From: Cryobacterium inferilacus
GTDB taxonomy: Bacteria; Actinomycetota; Actinomycetes; Actinomycetales; Microbacteriaceae
Length of the DNA: 60,764 nucleotides
Direction of reading: 5' to 3'
NCBI RefSeq assembly: GCF_019599185.1
Contig: NZ_JAIEUL010000022.1
Span: 1 to 60,764, forward strand
Part shown: positions 1 to 8,213 of the stretch, piece after piece
How positions within the stretch are numbered: position 1 is the first letter of the stretch
Layout of the letters: each line of letters starts with the position of its first letter
Notes under the pieces: generated by a model
Told to the model about the DNA's origin: nothing
The model's database searches: none
What the model saw: the letters and a program-made list of their open reading frames with translations, nothing else
Translations under genes and position numbers: made by a program

Positions 1-175
1 ATCTCAGGGGTAAACCGCCCGTACTTTCGATGTGCCATAACAACAATCCAATCAAATCTCATATGGACTGTCCGGAATCACCGGGTCACCGCAGGCATCC
101 GCTGCCGCGGTGGGTGAGAAGTAGCAGGAGTTGTGCACCCGAGTCGTGCACGGGGCGCCGCTCGCGTCGGCGCGG
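1..175. other. Left edge, no gene seen
   Basis: The first 70 bases are noticeably richer in A and T than the rest of the window and hold no convincing reading frame. The remainder is the 3' flank of the minus-strand phosphatase that ends at 176. An antisense frame here has no recognisable protein content. Confidence 0.5.
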
Positions 176-844
176 CTAGGAGGCGTCGAGGGCCTCACCG
201 GTCGGGTCGACAGCGTTCGTGTCGACCAGGGGCATGCCACCCAACGGCACGCCGGCCCACGAGAGCAGGGTCCAGCCCTCCTCGGGGGTGCCGGACAGTT
301 CGACCACACCGGTGTTGTCGAGATCGTGCAGACCGGCGAACATGGGTGGCACGTTCGTGGCCCGAGCCGCCGCCCACACCCGGATGGCCGCCCCGTGGCT
401 GAACACCGCCGCGGTGTGGCCGCTGGCCGCTGCAACGGCGATATCGGCGTCGAACCGGGCGAAGAACTCGTTGCCGTCTGCGCCGCCGGGCATCTGCACG
501 TCGAGGTTCCCTGCACCCCAGGCGAACACGGTCTCCATGTACCGGCGCACGGACACGTGGTCGCTGCGGCGTTCGAGCGAGCCGGCCTCGATCTCGTGCA
601 GGCCGTCGGCCACGCGGATGTCGAGGCCGCGATCGAGCGCGAGCGGTTCCGCGGTCAGCTGCGTGCGCCGCAGCGTGGAGGCGAAGATCGTGTCGACGGA
701 GTCAAACCGAAGGGCGTCGGGGATGACCGCCGCCTGCCGTTCACCGAGGTCGGTGAGTGCGGGCCCTGGGTGGGCGGTGTCGAGCTGCCCGAGCACATTG
801 GCGGGAGTCTGGCCGTGGCGGATCAGGAGGAGTCGCATGGTCAT
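176..844 (-). CDS. Histidine phosphatase family protein (phosphoglycerate mutase-like)
   Basis: A 222-residue protein of the histidine phosphatase superfamily. The N-terminal phospho-acceptor motif RLLLIRHGQT is visible right after the start and the second catalytic histidine lies in FSHGAAIRVW. The family removes phosphate from small metabolites or proteins; the substrate cannot be read from sequence. Two starts are possible, ATG 844 and ATG 838 (MTM), and a -10-like TATGCT (minus strand, 848-853) lies 9 nt upstream of the second, so the transcript may be leaderless from 838. A much longer upstream extension exists in frame but runs into a palindromic repeat and is rejected. Transcribed alone, divergent from the membrane protein gene at 1133. 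Confidence 0.88.
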   Translation of the reverse strand: MTMRLLLIRHGQTPANVLGQLDTAHPGPALTDLGERQAAVIPDALRFDSVDTIFASTLRRTQLTAEPLALDRGLDIRVADGLHEIEAGSLERRSDHVSVRRYMETVFAWGAGNLDVQMPGGADGNEFFARFDADIAVAAASGHTAAVFSHGAAIRVWAAARATNVPPMFAGLHDLDNTGVVELSGTPEEGWTLLSWAGVPLGGMPLVDTNAVDPTGEALDAS

Positions 845-894
845 CCCAGCATAGGCACGGCCAGCCCGCGCGTGGTGAAGCGGTGGCAACTCCG

Positions 895-1021
895 AGTTGC
901 CGCAGAAGTGCCCGTGCGGGCCGCCGAAGGGGGTGTTTGCGGCATGTCGGCTACTCGCGTCCCCGCGACATGCCGCAGAAGTGCCTGTCCGGCCTGCCGA
1001 AGGGGCCGTGTGCGGCAACTC
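895..1021. repeat. Two facing copies of a palindromic intergenic repeat (family 1)
   Basis: Two units of about 55 bp, each bounded by TGCCGCA and TGCGGCA, stand back to back. The outer arms GAGTTGCCGCA and TGCGGCAACTC pair with each other and the inner arms TGCGGCATGTCG and CGACATGCCGCA pair with each other, so the whole block can fold as a nested cruciform. The 28-base core at 923-950 recurs at 27782-27809 with 26 of 28 bases identical. It lies between two divergent genes. Confidence 0.8.
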
Positions 1022-1132
1022 GTTGAGGGTGGAGCGCCCCGAGGGCGCGGGCGTTGCCGAGTGGCCTCCCGGTGGGGGCTTGCCGTGGGGTGCGGGGACT
1101 CTTACAGTCTCCTAGGACGGACGGAGGCGACC

Positions 1133-1708
1133 ATGGCCGACGAGCGAACATCCACGCCGTCTCTCATCGTGATCGGACTGATTTGCGGTCTGGCCTGGGC
1201 GGCCGGGTTTCGCGCCTACATGGCCGAGCTCGTGGGGCTGTCGTCCCGATTCGAGTGGAGTGGAACCTTCGGTTTCATCCTGCTGCCCGGCGCCGTGACC
1301 GGCGGGCTGCTCGGCTGGGCGGAGTCGCTGCGGCGCCGTGGGGGAGCGCGGGGATGGCGGTGGCTGGCCCTGGCGCCGCTCCTGCTCGCGGTGGCACCCT
1401 TGCTGCGGCCAGGTGCCGCGTTGGAGTTCGTGACGACGGGGATCGGCGGAGCGGCCGTGGCCGTGGCACTGATCGCCATCGGCGGCGGGTACGCCATCTC
1501 CGGCCGGGGACCGCTGTGGGGTCGAATCATTGTGGGAGTTCTCGTCGGTGCAGCGGTAGCGGCGACTCCGCTCTCGACCGGACTCTTCGGAGGTGCACGG
1601 CTGGCGCTCACGGACCCGCGCGGGGCCTGGGTGGCGGTGCTCGGTGGCTCGTTCCTGGTCGTCCTGATCCTGGCGTCGTCGATCCCGTTCCGGCGGGTGC
1701 CGCAGTAG
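1133..1708 (+). CDS. Hypothetical multi-pass membrane protein
   Basis: A 191-residue protein with about five hydrophobic segments; glycine- and alanine-rich helices alternate with short arginine-rich loops (SLRRRGG, residues about 63-70). No catalytic motif or known family is recognised. The start is fixed by a GGAGG ribosome-binding site 6 nt upstream of ATG 1133. Upstream it is separated from the divergent phosphatase by palindromic repeats; downstream a 136-bp gap leads to the surface protein gene. Function unknown; the real-gene call rests on the ribosome-binding site, length and regular membrane pattern. Confidence 0.7.
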   Translation: MADERTSTPSLIVIGLICGLAWAAGFRAYMAELVGLSSRFEWSGTFGFILLPGAVTGGLLGWAESLRRRGGARGWRWLALAPLLLAVAPLLRPGAALEFVTTGIGGAAVAVALIAIGGGYAISGRGPLWGRIIVGVLVGAAVAATPLSTGLFGGARLALTDPRGAWVAVLGGSFLVVLILASSIPFRRVPQ

Positions 1709-1844
1709 CGGACCAGTCAGGGCCGGGTGTCGACCGGTGCTGCCGCAGGTGTTCGCCCGCTGTTCACCGCACGTTCTCCCGGCATCGCCACAGTGGACCG
1801 GGCCCATCCGAGGCTCGTCACCCACAGCCTCGAAGGGGCATTCT

Positions 1845-4800
1845 GTGCGCACTCACTGGCGTCGGCCAAGCCTGGCCGCCATCCTCACTCTTGCTCTGGC
1901 GGTTCCACTCGCCGCCACCGCCAGCCCGGCCCTGGCGGCACCGGCCCCGTCGGACCCGGCTCCCTCCGTCCGCATCAACGAGGTGGAGTCAGACGGCGGC
2001 ACCCCCGGCGACTGGATCGAACTGACCAACACCGGCAGCACCGTGGCGGATGTCTCGGGCTGGGTCGTCAAGGATGACAAGGACGAGCGCACCTTCGCCC
2101 TGCCCGCCGACACCGTCATCGAGCCGGGCGCGTTCCTCGCTGTCGACGTCGACGGCGACGGCGCCACCAACTTCGGCCTCGGCAAGGCCGACATCGCCCG
2201 GCTCTTCCTGGCCGACGGCAGCACCCTGGTCGACTCCTATGCCTGGGCCGCGCACGCGAGCACCAGCTGGGGCCGGTGCCCGGACGGCACCGGGGAGTTC
2301 CGCGAGACCACGGCATCCACCCGCGGTGCGGCGAACGACTGCGACGTGTCCGTCGCCGACACCGTGCGCCTGAACGAGATCGAGTCCAACGGCGGCACCC
2401 CCGGCGACTGGGTCGAACTCGTCAACCTGGGAGCGGCGTCCGTCGACGTCTCCGGGCTGGTGCTCAGGGACAGTGACGACACGCACGCGGCCGTGCTGCC
2501 CGTCGGTTCGACCATCGCTGCCGGCGGTCACCTCGTCGTCGAGGCCCCCACCATGGACTACGGCCTCGGCGGAGCGGACAGCGCCCGCTTGTTCGACACC
2601 GACGGGGTCACCCTGATCGACTCCTATGCGTGGACGGCGCACGCCGCTTCGACCTACGGCCGCTGCCCTGACGGTATCGGTGAATTCGCCGACACGGCCA
2701 CGGCGACCCAGGGAGCGGCCAACGACTGCGTCGTACCCGTCACGCCGGAGGTGAGCATCACTGAGACCGAGTCCAGCGGCGGCACGCCGGGCGACTGGGT
2801 GGAGCTGTTCAACCCCGGCGCGATCGATGTCGATCTCACCGGCTGGATCGTGCGCGACAACGACGACACCCACACGGCAGTGCTGCCCAGCGGCTCCGTC
2901 ATCTCCGCCGGCGGCTACTTCGTGGTCGAGGAGGGCATGCTCGGCTTCGGCCTGGGCTCGGCAGACTCCGCTCGCCTGTTCGCCCCGGACGGCTTCACAC
3001 TGGTGAGTTCGGTGAGCTGGACCAGCCACGCGGCCACGACCTGGGGCATCTGCCCTGGAGGCACCGAGCTGACCCAGATGACCTCCTCGACCAAGGGCGC
3101 CGCGAACGACTGCGGTTCGCCCGTGCGCCTCAACGAGATCGAGTCGAGCGGCGGCACGCCCGGTGACTGGCTCGAGCTGGTCAACAACGGTGCGACCGAC
3201 GCGGATGTCTCCGGCTTCGTCCTGAAGGACAACGACGACACCCACGCCCTCGTTCTGGCGACGGGCACGAGCATCGCGGCCGGGGGATACCTCGCGATCG
3301 ACCTGGACGTCGACGGCGGCTTCGGCCTCGGTGGCGCCGACACCGCCCGCCTCTTCGCCGCCGCCGAAAGCACCCTGCTCGACAGCTACTCGTGGACCGC
3401 GCACGCCACGACCAGCTACGGTCGCTGTGCCGATGGCACCGGCGACTTCGCAGCGACGACGGCCAGTACCAAGGGCGCCGCGAACAGCTGCACCGGCGAC
3501 CTGGTCACCGCGGCCTGGCCCGGCTCGGCGGAGGTTCGCACCGTCGACCCCGCCGGCGTGCTCGGCGGCAACATGAGCGGACTCGCCTACGAAGACGACA
3601 GCGCTGCAGCGGGCACCGCGGGTGACGTGCTCTGGGCCGCTAAGAACGGCACCGGCGCGCTCTACAAGCTCGTCGCCGACGGCGCCGGCTGGGCGCCGGA
3701 CACCACCGACGGCTGGGGCACGGGCAAGGTGCTGCACTACACCGACGGCACCGGCGACGTGGACGCCGAGGGCGTCGCGCTGACCTCGGCGGGCGCCGAC
3801 GGCGGCATCTTCATCGCCAGCGAGCGCAACAATGCTGTGAGCGGCGTGAGCCGGCCCGCGGTGCTGCGCTATGACGCATCCGGCACGGGCGCCGAGCTCG
3901 CCGCCGACCAGGAGTGGAACCTCACCGCCGACCTGCCCGTCGTGGGCGCCAACGCCGGACTCGAGGCGATCGCGTGGGTGCCGGACACCTTCCTGGTGGC
4001 CGAGGGCATGCTCGACGAAACCACGAACGCCGCCTACGACCCGGCCGACTACTCCGGACACGGTACCGGCCTATTCTTCGTGGGCCTCGAGGCAAACGGC
4101 ACGATCTACGCCTACGCCCTCGACCAGAACTCGGGGGACTACACCCGAGTCGCCACCATCGCCAGCGGATTCAGCGGTGTGATGGACCTCGAATTCGAGG
4201 CGGCGACCGGTCGGTTCTGGGCTGTCTGCGACGACACCTGCGACGGCCGCTCCGCGGTGCTGGAGGTGGCGCAGACCGGTGACAACGACGGTCGCTTCGC
4301 CGTGAGCCGCGTCTACGAGCGCCCCGCTTCGATGCCCAACCTCAACAATGAGGGCTTCGCCATCGCGCCGCAGGGCAGCTGCTCCGAGGGAACGACCAGC
4401 GTGTTCTGGGCCGATGACTCCAACACCGACGGCTTCGCTATCCGCACCGGCAGCATCGACTGCAGCCCGGTCGACCCCGAGCCGACGCCCGGCCCGACCC
4501 CGGTGCCGACGACGGAGCCGACCCCGGTACCGACGACTGAGCCGAGCCCGGTGCCGACGACCGAGCCGACCCCGGTGCCGACGACTGAGCCGAGCCCGGT
4601 GCCGACGACCGAGCCGACCCCGGTGCCGACGACGGAGCCGACCCCGGTGCCGACGACGGAGCCGACCCCGGTGCCGACGACGGAGCCGAGCCCGGTGCCG
4701 ACGACTGAGCCGAGCCCGGTGCCGACGACCGAGCCGAGCCCGGTGCCGACGACTGAGCCGAGCCCGGTGCCGACGACGGAGCCGAGCCCGGTGCCGACGG

Positions 4801-5345
4801 CGGAGCCGATCCCGGTGCCGACGACGGAGCCGATTCCGGTGCCGATCCCGGTGCCGGCCCCCGCGCCGACCACGGCGCCCGTCACCGTTCCGGGATCGAC
4901 CCCTCCCGCGCCGGTGCCGAACGACGCCCTGACCGACTCCGCCCGCGGACCGGTCTCGGCTCCGGCCGGCGCCACCGTGGGCAGCGTCATCACGGTCACC
5001 GTCGGCAGCGCCTTCGCCGGCGAACCGGTGCATGTCTGGCTGCACTCCACGCCCACGCTGCTGGCCTCCACCACGGTCAGTGCCGCCGGCACCGTGCGGG
5101 TGGCCATCCCCGCCGACACCGCACCGGGAGCGCACCGCGTCGTGGTCGTCGCCGAGGACGGCACGCTGATCGGTTGGGACGACATCCTGATCACCGGCAC
5201 CGCGGCCACCGGGACCGTCGGCACAGCAGGCAGCCTGGCGAGCACCGGTGTGAACGTGGTCACGCCCGCGCTCATTGCGCTGCTCGCCCTGATCGCGGGT
5301 GCGGCCGTGCTGGTGCTTCGTCGGAAGCGCACCGCCACGATGTAG
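1845..5345 (+). CDS. Sortase-anchored surface protein with four lamin-tail domains
   Basis: A secreted cell-wall protein of 1166 residues. GTG 1845 is chosen because GAAGGGG lies 8 nt upstream and it places a signal peptide (RRPSLAAILTLALAVPLA, Ala-x-Ala cleavage near residue 30) at the N-terminus. Four lamin-tail (LTD) repeats begin near residues 44, 176, 305 and 429, each opening with (L/I)NE(I/V)ES-like sequence followed by GGTPGDW-ELxN and ending in GAAN-C. Residues about 550-880 resemble the esterase-like/phytase-like beta-propeller that often follows LTD domains (MSGLAYE, NAGLEAIAW, NNEGFAIAP). A 14-copy PVPTTEP spacer follows, then an Ig-like segment and a sorting signal LASTG (residues 1131-1135), a hydrophobic helix and RRKR. 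LAxTG is the class E sortase pattern of actinobacteria. Probable role: extracellular phosphoester or nucleic-acid handling or adhesion; this is inference. Confidence 0.88.
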   Translation: MRTHWRRPSLAAILTLALAVPLAATASPALAAPAPSDPAPSVRINEVESDGGTPGDWIELTNTGSTVADVSGWVVKDDKDERTFALPADTVIEPGAFLAVDVDGDGATNFGLGKADIARLFLADGSTLVDSYAWAAHASTSWGRCPDGTGEFRETTASTRGAANDCDVSVADTVRLNEIESNGGTPGDWVELVNLGAASVDVSGLVLRDSDDTHAAVLPVGSTIAAGGHLVVEAPTMDYGLGGADSARLFDTDGVTLIDSYAWTAHAASTYGRCPDGIGEFADTATATQGAANDCVVPVTPEVSITETESSGGTPGDWVELFNPGAIDVDLTGWIVRDNDDTHTAVLPSGSVISAGGYFVVEEGMLGFGLGSADSARLFAPDGFTLVSSVSWTSHAATTWGICPGGTELTQMTSSTKGAANDCGSPVRLNEIESSGGTPGDWLELVNNGATDADVSGFVLKDNDDTHALVLATGTSIAAGGYLAIDLDVDGGFGLGGADTARLFAAAESTLLDSYSWTAHATTSYGRCADGTGDFAATTASTKGAANSCTGDLVTAAWPGSAEVRTVDPAGVLGGNMSGLAYEDDSAAAGTAGDVLWAAKNGTGALYKLVADGAGWAPDTTDGWGTGKVLHYTDGTGDVDAEGVALTSAGADGGIFIASERNNAVSGVSRPAVLRYDASGTGAELAADQEWNLTADLPVVGANAGLEAIAWVPDTFLVAEGMLDETTNAAYDPADYSGHGTGLFFVGLEANGTIYAYALDQNSGDYTRVATIASGFSGVMDLEFEAATGRFWAVCDDTCDGRSAVLEVAQTGDNDGRFAVSRVYERPASMPNLNNEGFAIAPQGSCSEGTTSVFWADDSNTDGFAIRTGSIDCSPVDPEPTPGPTPVPTTEPTPVPTTEPSPVPTTEPTPVPTTEPSPVPTTEPTPVPTTEPTPVPTTEPTPVPTTEPSPVPTTEPSPVPTTEPSPVPTTEPSPVPTTEPSPVPTAEPIPVPTTEPIPVPIPVPAPAPTTAPVTVPGSTPPAPVPNDALTDSARGPVSAPAGATVGSVITVTVGSAFAGEPVHVWLHSTPTLLASTTVSAAGTVRVAIPADTAPGAHRVVVVAEDGTLIGWDDILITGTAATGTVGTAGSLASTGVNVVTPALIALLALIAGAAVLVLRRKRTATM
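4497..4832 (+). repeat. 24-bp coding tandem repeat, 14 copies
   Basis: Fourteen in-frame copies of a 24-base unit encode (T/S/I)PVPTTEP. Copies differ mainly at the first residue (T, S or I) and at third codon positions. This is the wall-spanning stalk between the propeller domain and the sorting signal; near-identical units make it prone to length change. Confidence 0.95.
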
Positions 5346-5381
5346 CCCGAGGTGGAGGCGCCACAGACGCCGCTGCTCAAC

Positions 5382-5421
5382 CGTCCGGCGGTCGCACCCA
5401 CGAGGGTGCGGCCGCCGGACG
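5382..5421 (+). terminator. Strong hairpin after the surface protein gene
   Basis: Arms of 17 bases (CGTCCGGCGGTCGCACC and GGTGCGGCCGCCGGACG) pair with a single G-U wobble around a 6-base loop, 37 bases after the stop codon. There is no U tract, as is usual for actinobacterial terminators. Confidence 0.65.
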
Positions 5422-5440
5422 CTCGTGTCCGGGCCGAATC

Positions 5441-5504
5441 GTTTCATTTCGGCACATCGCACAGTGCTGAGGCGCGCACACTGTGCGAAGTGCCGAAACG
5501 AGAG
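5441..5504. repeat. Long intergenic inverted repeat
   Basis: Two 26-base arms with a 12-base spacer. The left arm contains TTTCGGCACATCGCACAGTG and the right arm CACTGTGCGAAGTGCCGAAA; 23 of 26 positions pair. It lies between the surface-protein terminator and the operator of the reductase gene. It is unrelated in sequence to the other two repeat families. Confidence 0.7.
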
Positions 5505-5532
5505 TGATGGTCCGCCCGCACTCGACTTGCAG

Positions 5533-5548
5533 ATACCCCCTGGGGTAT
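5533..5548 (+). promoter_or_regulatory. CsoR/CstR-type operator
   Basis: The sequence ATACCCCCTGGGGTAT is a near-perfect palindrome of the C-tract/G-tract type bound by CsoR-family repressors. It ends 14 bases before the start codon of the reductase-rhodanese gene and its right arm overlaps a possible -10 (TATAGC). The same motif with perfect symmetry occurs at 30793-30808. Confidence 0.75.
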
Positions 5549-5562
5549 AGCAAGATGGACTC

Positions 5563-7236
5563 ATGACCAAGAACCGATACATCATCATCGGCGGCGTCGC
5601 GGGCGGAATGTCTGCGGCCACCCGTCTGCGTCGCCTCGACGAGAACGCCCAGATCATCGTGTTCGAACGCGGCGGCCACGTCTCGTTCGCCAACTGCGGG
5701 CTGCCCTATTACCTCGGCGGCGTCATCGAAGAACGCTCCAGCCTGCTGCTGCAGACGCCCGCGTCGCTGGCCGGCCGCTTTGCCCTCGACGTACGCGTGC
5801 GCACCGAGGTGATCGGCATTGACAGCGCCGCCAAGACCGTCACCGTGCGTGACCTCGCCAGCGGCCAGGAGTCGACCGAGGCGTACGACGCCCTTGTGCT
5901 CTCACCCGGCGCGTCACCCGTGCGGCCGCCGCTGCCCGGTGGCGAGCGGATGCTGACCCTGCGCGACATCGACGACGTCGACGCCGCCATGGCCGCCCTC
6001 GCCGTGGCGCCGAAGAGCGCCCTCGTGATCGGAGCCGGCTTCATCGGCCTCGAAATGGTGGAGAACCTCGTGCACCGTGGCCTGGACGTCACCCTCGTGG
6101 AACTCGGCGACCAGGTGCTGCCTCCGCTCGACCCCGAAATGGCCGGCCCCGTCGCCGAGCGGCTGCGGGCCGCCGGCGTGAGCGTGCGCCTGGGTACCCA
6201 GGTCGCCGAGATCGGTGAGACCAGTGCCACCCTCAGCGACGGCAGCGTCGTCGCGGCCGACTTCGTGCTCGCCGCCATCGGTGTGCGGCCAGACACCGCC
6301 CTGGCCAAGGCCGCCGGCCTCACAATCGGTGAGCGCGGCGGCATCGCCGTGGACGACCAGCTGCGCACCAGCGCCCCCGACGTCTACGCCATCGGCGACG
6401 CCGTCGAGAAGACCGACGCCATCTCCGGTGAGCAGCGCCTGGTGGCCCTGGCCGGCCTGGCCAACCGCCACGGCCGCCTGGTCGCCGACGTGATCACCGG
6501 CAAGACCATCCGGGTGCGCCCGGCCCTCGGCACCGCCGTGGTGGGCATGATGGGGCTCACCATCGCCGCCACCGGCTGGAACGAAAAGCTGCTGCGCGGC
6601 CGGGGCCGCAACATCCGGGTGCTCCACACCCACCCCGCCTCACACACCGGCTACTACCCTGGAGCGGAATCGATGGCGCTCAAGCTCGTCGTCGACGCCG
6701 ACACCGATGCCATCCTCGGCGCCCAGGGCGTGGGCGGCGACGGGGTCGACAAGCGCATCGACGTGATCGCGACGGCCATGGCCGGCGGCATCACCGCATC
6801 CGAACTCGCCGACCTCGAACTGGCTTACGCACCCCAGTTCTCCTCGGCCAAGGACCCGGTGAACATGCTCGGCTACGTGGCACTCAACGCCGCGGAGGGC
6901 CTGACCCCGTCGGTGCAATGGCACGAACTCGACGCCGAGCGCGCCGCCGGCGCCACCCTGGTGGATGTGCGCACGGCGGGGGAGTACGCCGAGGCCGCGA
7001 TCCCCGGCTCGGTCAACATCCCGCTCGACGACATCCGTGCCCGCCAGGCCGACCTGCCAGATGGTCGCCTGATCGTGCACTGCAAGGTGGGCCAGCGCGG
7101 CCACACCGCCGTGCGGCTGCTCGCCCAGCTCGGCCGCGACGCGGTCAACCTCGACGGCGGCTACCTCACCTGGGCCGCCGGCACGGATGCGGCGCGGAGC
7201 GACCAAGAGCGCGCCGACGCCCTGCTCCCCGCCTGA
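5563..7236 (+). CDS. FAD-dependent CoA-disulfide reductase with C-terminal rhodanese domain
   Basis: A 557-residue fusion. Residues 1-445 are a pyridine-nucleotide disulfide oxidoreductase of the CoA-disulfide/persulfide reductase type: FAD site GGVAGGMSAATRLRRL at 10-25, the single active cysteine C45 in SFANCGLPYY, and a second dinucleotide fold near 150-170 (IGAGFIGLEM). Residues about 455-545 form a rhodanese domain with the persulfide-carrying cysteine C507 in HCKVGQRGH. Such enzymes reduce CoA or protein persulfides and polysulfides in the cytosol using NAD(P)H. The adjacent CsoR/CstR-type operator and the Cys-rich gene 37 bases downstream support a role in reactive-sulfur homeostasis. 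The regulator itself is not in the window. Confidence 0.92.
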   Translation: MTKNRYIIIGGVAGGMSAATRLRRLDENAQIIVFERGGHVSFANCGLPYYLGGVIEERSSLLLQTPASLAGRFALDVRVRTEVIGIDSAAKTVTVRDLASGQESTEAYDALVLSPGASPVRPPLPGGERMLTLRDIDDVDAAMAALAVAPKSALVIGAGFIGLEMVENLVHRGLDVTLVELGDQVLPPLDPEMAGPVAERLRAAGVSVRLGTQVAEIGETSATLSDGSVVAADFVLAAIGVRPDTALAKAAGLTIGERGGIAVDDQLRTSAPDVYAIGDAVEKTDAISGEQRLVALAGLANRHGRLVADVITGKTIRVRPALGTAVVGMMGLTIAATGWNEKLLRGRGRNIRVLHTHPASHTGYYPGAESMALKLVVDADTDAILGAQGVGGDGVDKRIDVIATAMAGGITASELADLELAYAPQFSSAKDPVNMLGYVALNAAEGLTPSVQWHELDAERAAGATLVDVRTAGEYAEAAIPGSVNIPLDDIRARQADLPDGRLIVHCKVGQRGHTAVRLLAQLGRDAVNLDGGYLTWAAGTDAARSDQERADALLPA

Positions 7237-7273
7237 GCCCCCACCCGCACCAATTCACTCAAAGGAGTCATTC

Positions 7274-7390
7274 ATGTGTAGTGCAGTCCGATGCAACACC
7301 TGCGGCAAGATCACCTGGGCCGGCTGCGGCGAACACGTCGCCAGCGTCATGGCCGACGTGCCACCCGCCCAGCGGTGCAGCTGTAACTGA
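7274..7390 (+). CDS. 38-residue Cys-rich protein, copy A
   Basis: A very short gene with a strong AAAGGAG ribosome-binding site 7 bases before ATG. It encodes five or six cysteines and one histidine: C2, C7, C10, C18, C35, C37 and H21, with the core TCGKxTWAGCGxHV. A paralogue with the same core stands at 30578-30745. It follows the reductase-rhodanese gene by 37 bases and is probably co-transcribed from the CsoR/CstR-type promoter. Zinc-ribbon-like metal binding or persulfide carriage is possible; no function is established here. Confidence 0.85.
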   Translation: MCSAVRCNTCGKITWAGCGEHVASVMADVPPAQRCSCN

Positions 7391-7485
7391 CCGCTCGCTG
7401 GTGCACCACCGCTGAGAGGGCAGTTGGGGTGGGTGTGGAGCGTTCGCACTGACCTCAACTGACCTCTCGCCAGGGTGCGGCTGAG

Positions 7486-7491
7486 TAAACT
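7486..7491 (+). promoter_or_regulatory. -10 box of leaderless promoter
   Basis: TAAACT ends 6 bases before the GTG start of the gene at 7498, and no ribosome-binding site is present, the pattern of a leaderless transcript. Confidence 0.6.
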
Positions 7492-7497
7492 GAACCT

Positions 7498-8079
7498 GTG
7501 ACGGATGCGACGCAGCACACCCGGGTGCCGCTGGCGCGCATCGTGGACGAGGGGCTGCTCATCGCGCTCTCCTCCGTGCGCATGGCCGTGAAGAACGACA
7601 TCATTGTCTCCGGCCTGGCCGAACACGCCGACTTCGACCCGGCCAGGTTCGCCGCCACCACCCGCAGGGAACTGCTCGCCCTCGCCGAGGAGAACCGGGA
7701 GTCCGCGATCCGGGTGGCCCGCCAACGCAAGGACCTGAAAGCGTCGACCTGGCGGCTGGATCTCTCCGACGATCAGCAGATGGACATCCGCCAGTTCAAG
7801 AAGCGCACTCGCGTGCACAAGAAGCTCGCCGGTGCCCTGACCGGCGTGGCCGACGATGACGACCAGATCGTGCGCCTGGTGCAGGAGGCGAAAAACGCGG
7901 CCAGCGCCGAGGTACAAGACGCCATGCGTACCAGGCTGTTGCGTCTGTCGATCGACCCGTCGGAGCCGGATTACCAGCTTCACCGGGCCGAACGCACCGA
8001 GATGTTCCTGCTGGTGGACCTGGCGTTGCTCCGGTTGAAGGCCGACGCCGCGGCCGGGGACGGGGACGACGGCTACTGA
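7498..8079 (+). CDS. Conserved-looking protein of unknown function
   Basis: A 193-residue, charged, mostly alpha-helical protein without signal peptide or membrane segment. It starts at GTG 7498 behind a leaderless-type promoter. Visible features are a heptad-like arginine- and glutamate-rich middle (residues about 55-120) and an acidic tail (GDGDDGY). No catalytic motif is recognised. It precedes the condensin operon by 134 bases on the same strand but has its own promoter and a separate start, so functional linkage is only positional. Confidence 0.7.
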   Translation: MTDATQHTRVPLARIVDEGLLIALSSVRMAVKNDIIVSGLAEHADFDPARFAATTRRELLALAEENRESAIRVARQRKDLKASTWRLDLSDDQQMDIRQFKKRTRVHKKLAGALTGVADDDDQIVRLVQEAKNAASAEVQDAMRTRLLRLSIDPSEPDYQLHRAERTEMFLLVDLALLRLKADAAAGDGDDGY

Positions 8080-8213
8080 CGGCGGGCGCGGGCCAGCCGG
8101 ATGCCCGCGAGGGTCGGTTCGGGCGACTACGGTTGAGGAGGCCGTTACGGCCGAGCCTGCTGGGGTGTGCCCGTCTGGGCGAGCCGGATCAGGGCCTGAA
8201 GGGAACGTGCGTG

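Noticed and set aside
1989..4061. 690-codon minus-strand frame opposite the lamin-tail domains
   Set aside because: Antisense shadow of a clear secreted protein in high-GC DNA; no motif or ribosome-binding site.
4497..4832. Repeat array as a possible CRISPR
   Set aside because: Units are contiguous, without spacers, and in frame in a stalk region.
5441..5504. Inverted repeat as an intrinsic terminator
   Set aside because: A better hairpin stands at 5382-5421, and this one has long imperfect arms and no U tract; kept as a repeat instead.
4071..5693. Long minus-strand frame opposite the surface-protein stalk, very arginine-rich
   Set aside because: It is the antisense of the Pro-Thr repeat; composition is extreme and no start signal or domain is present.
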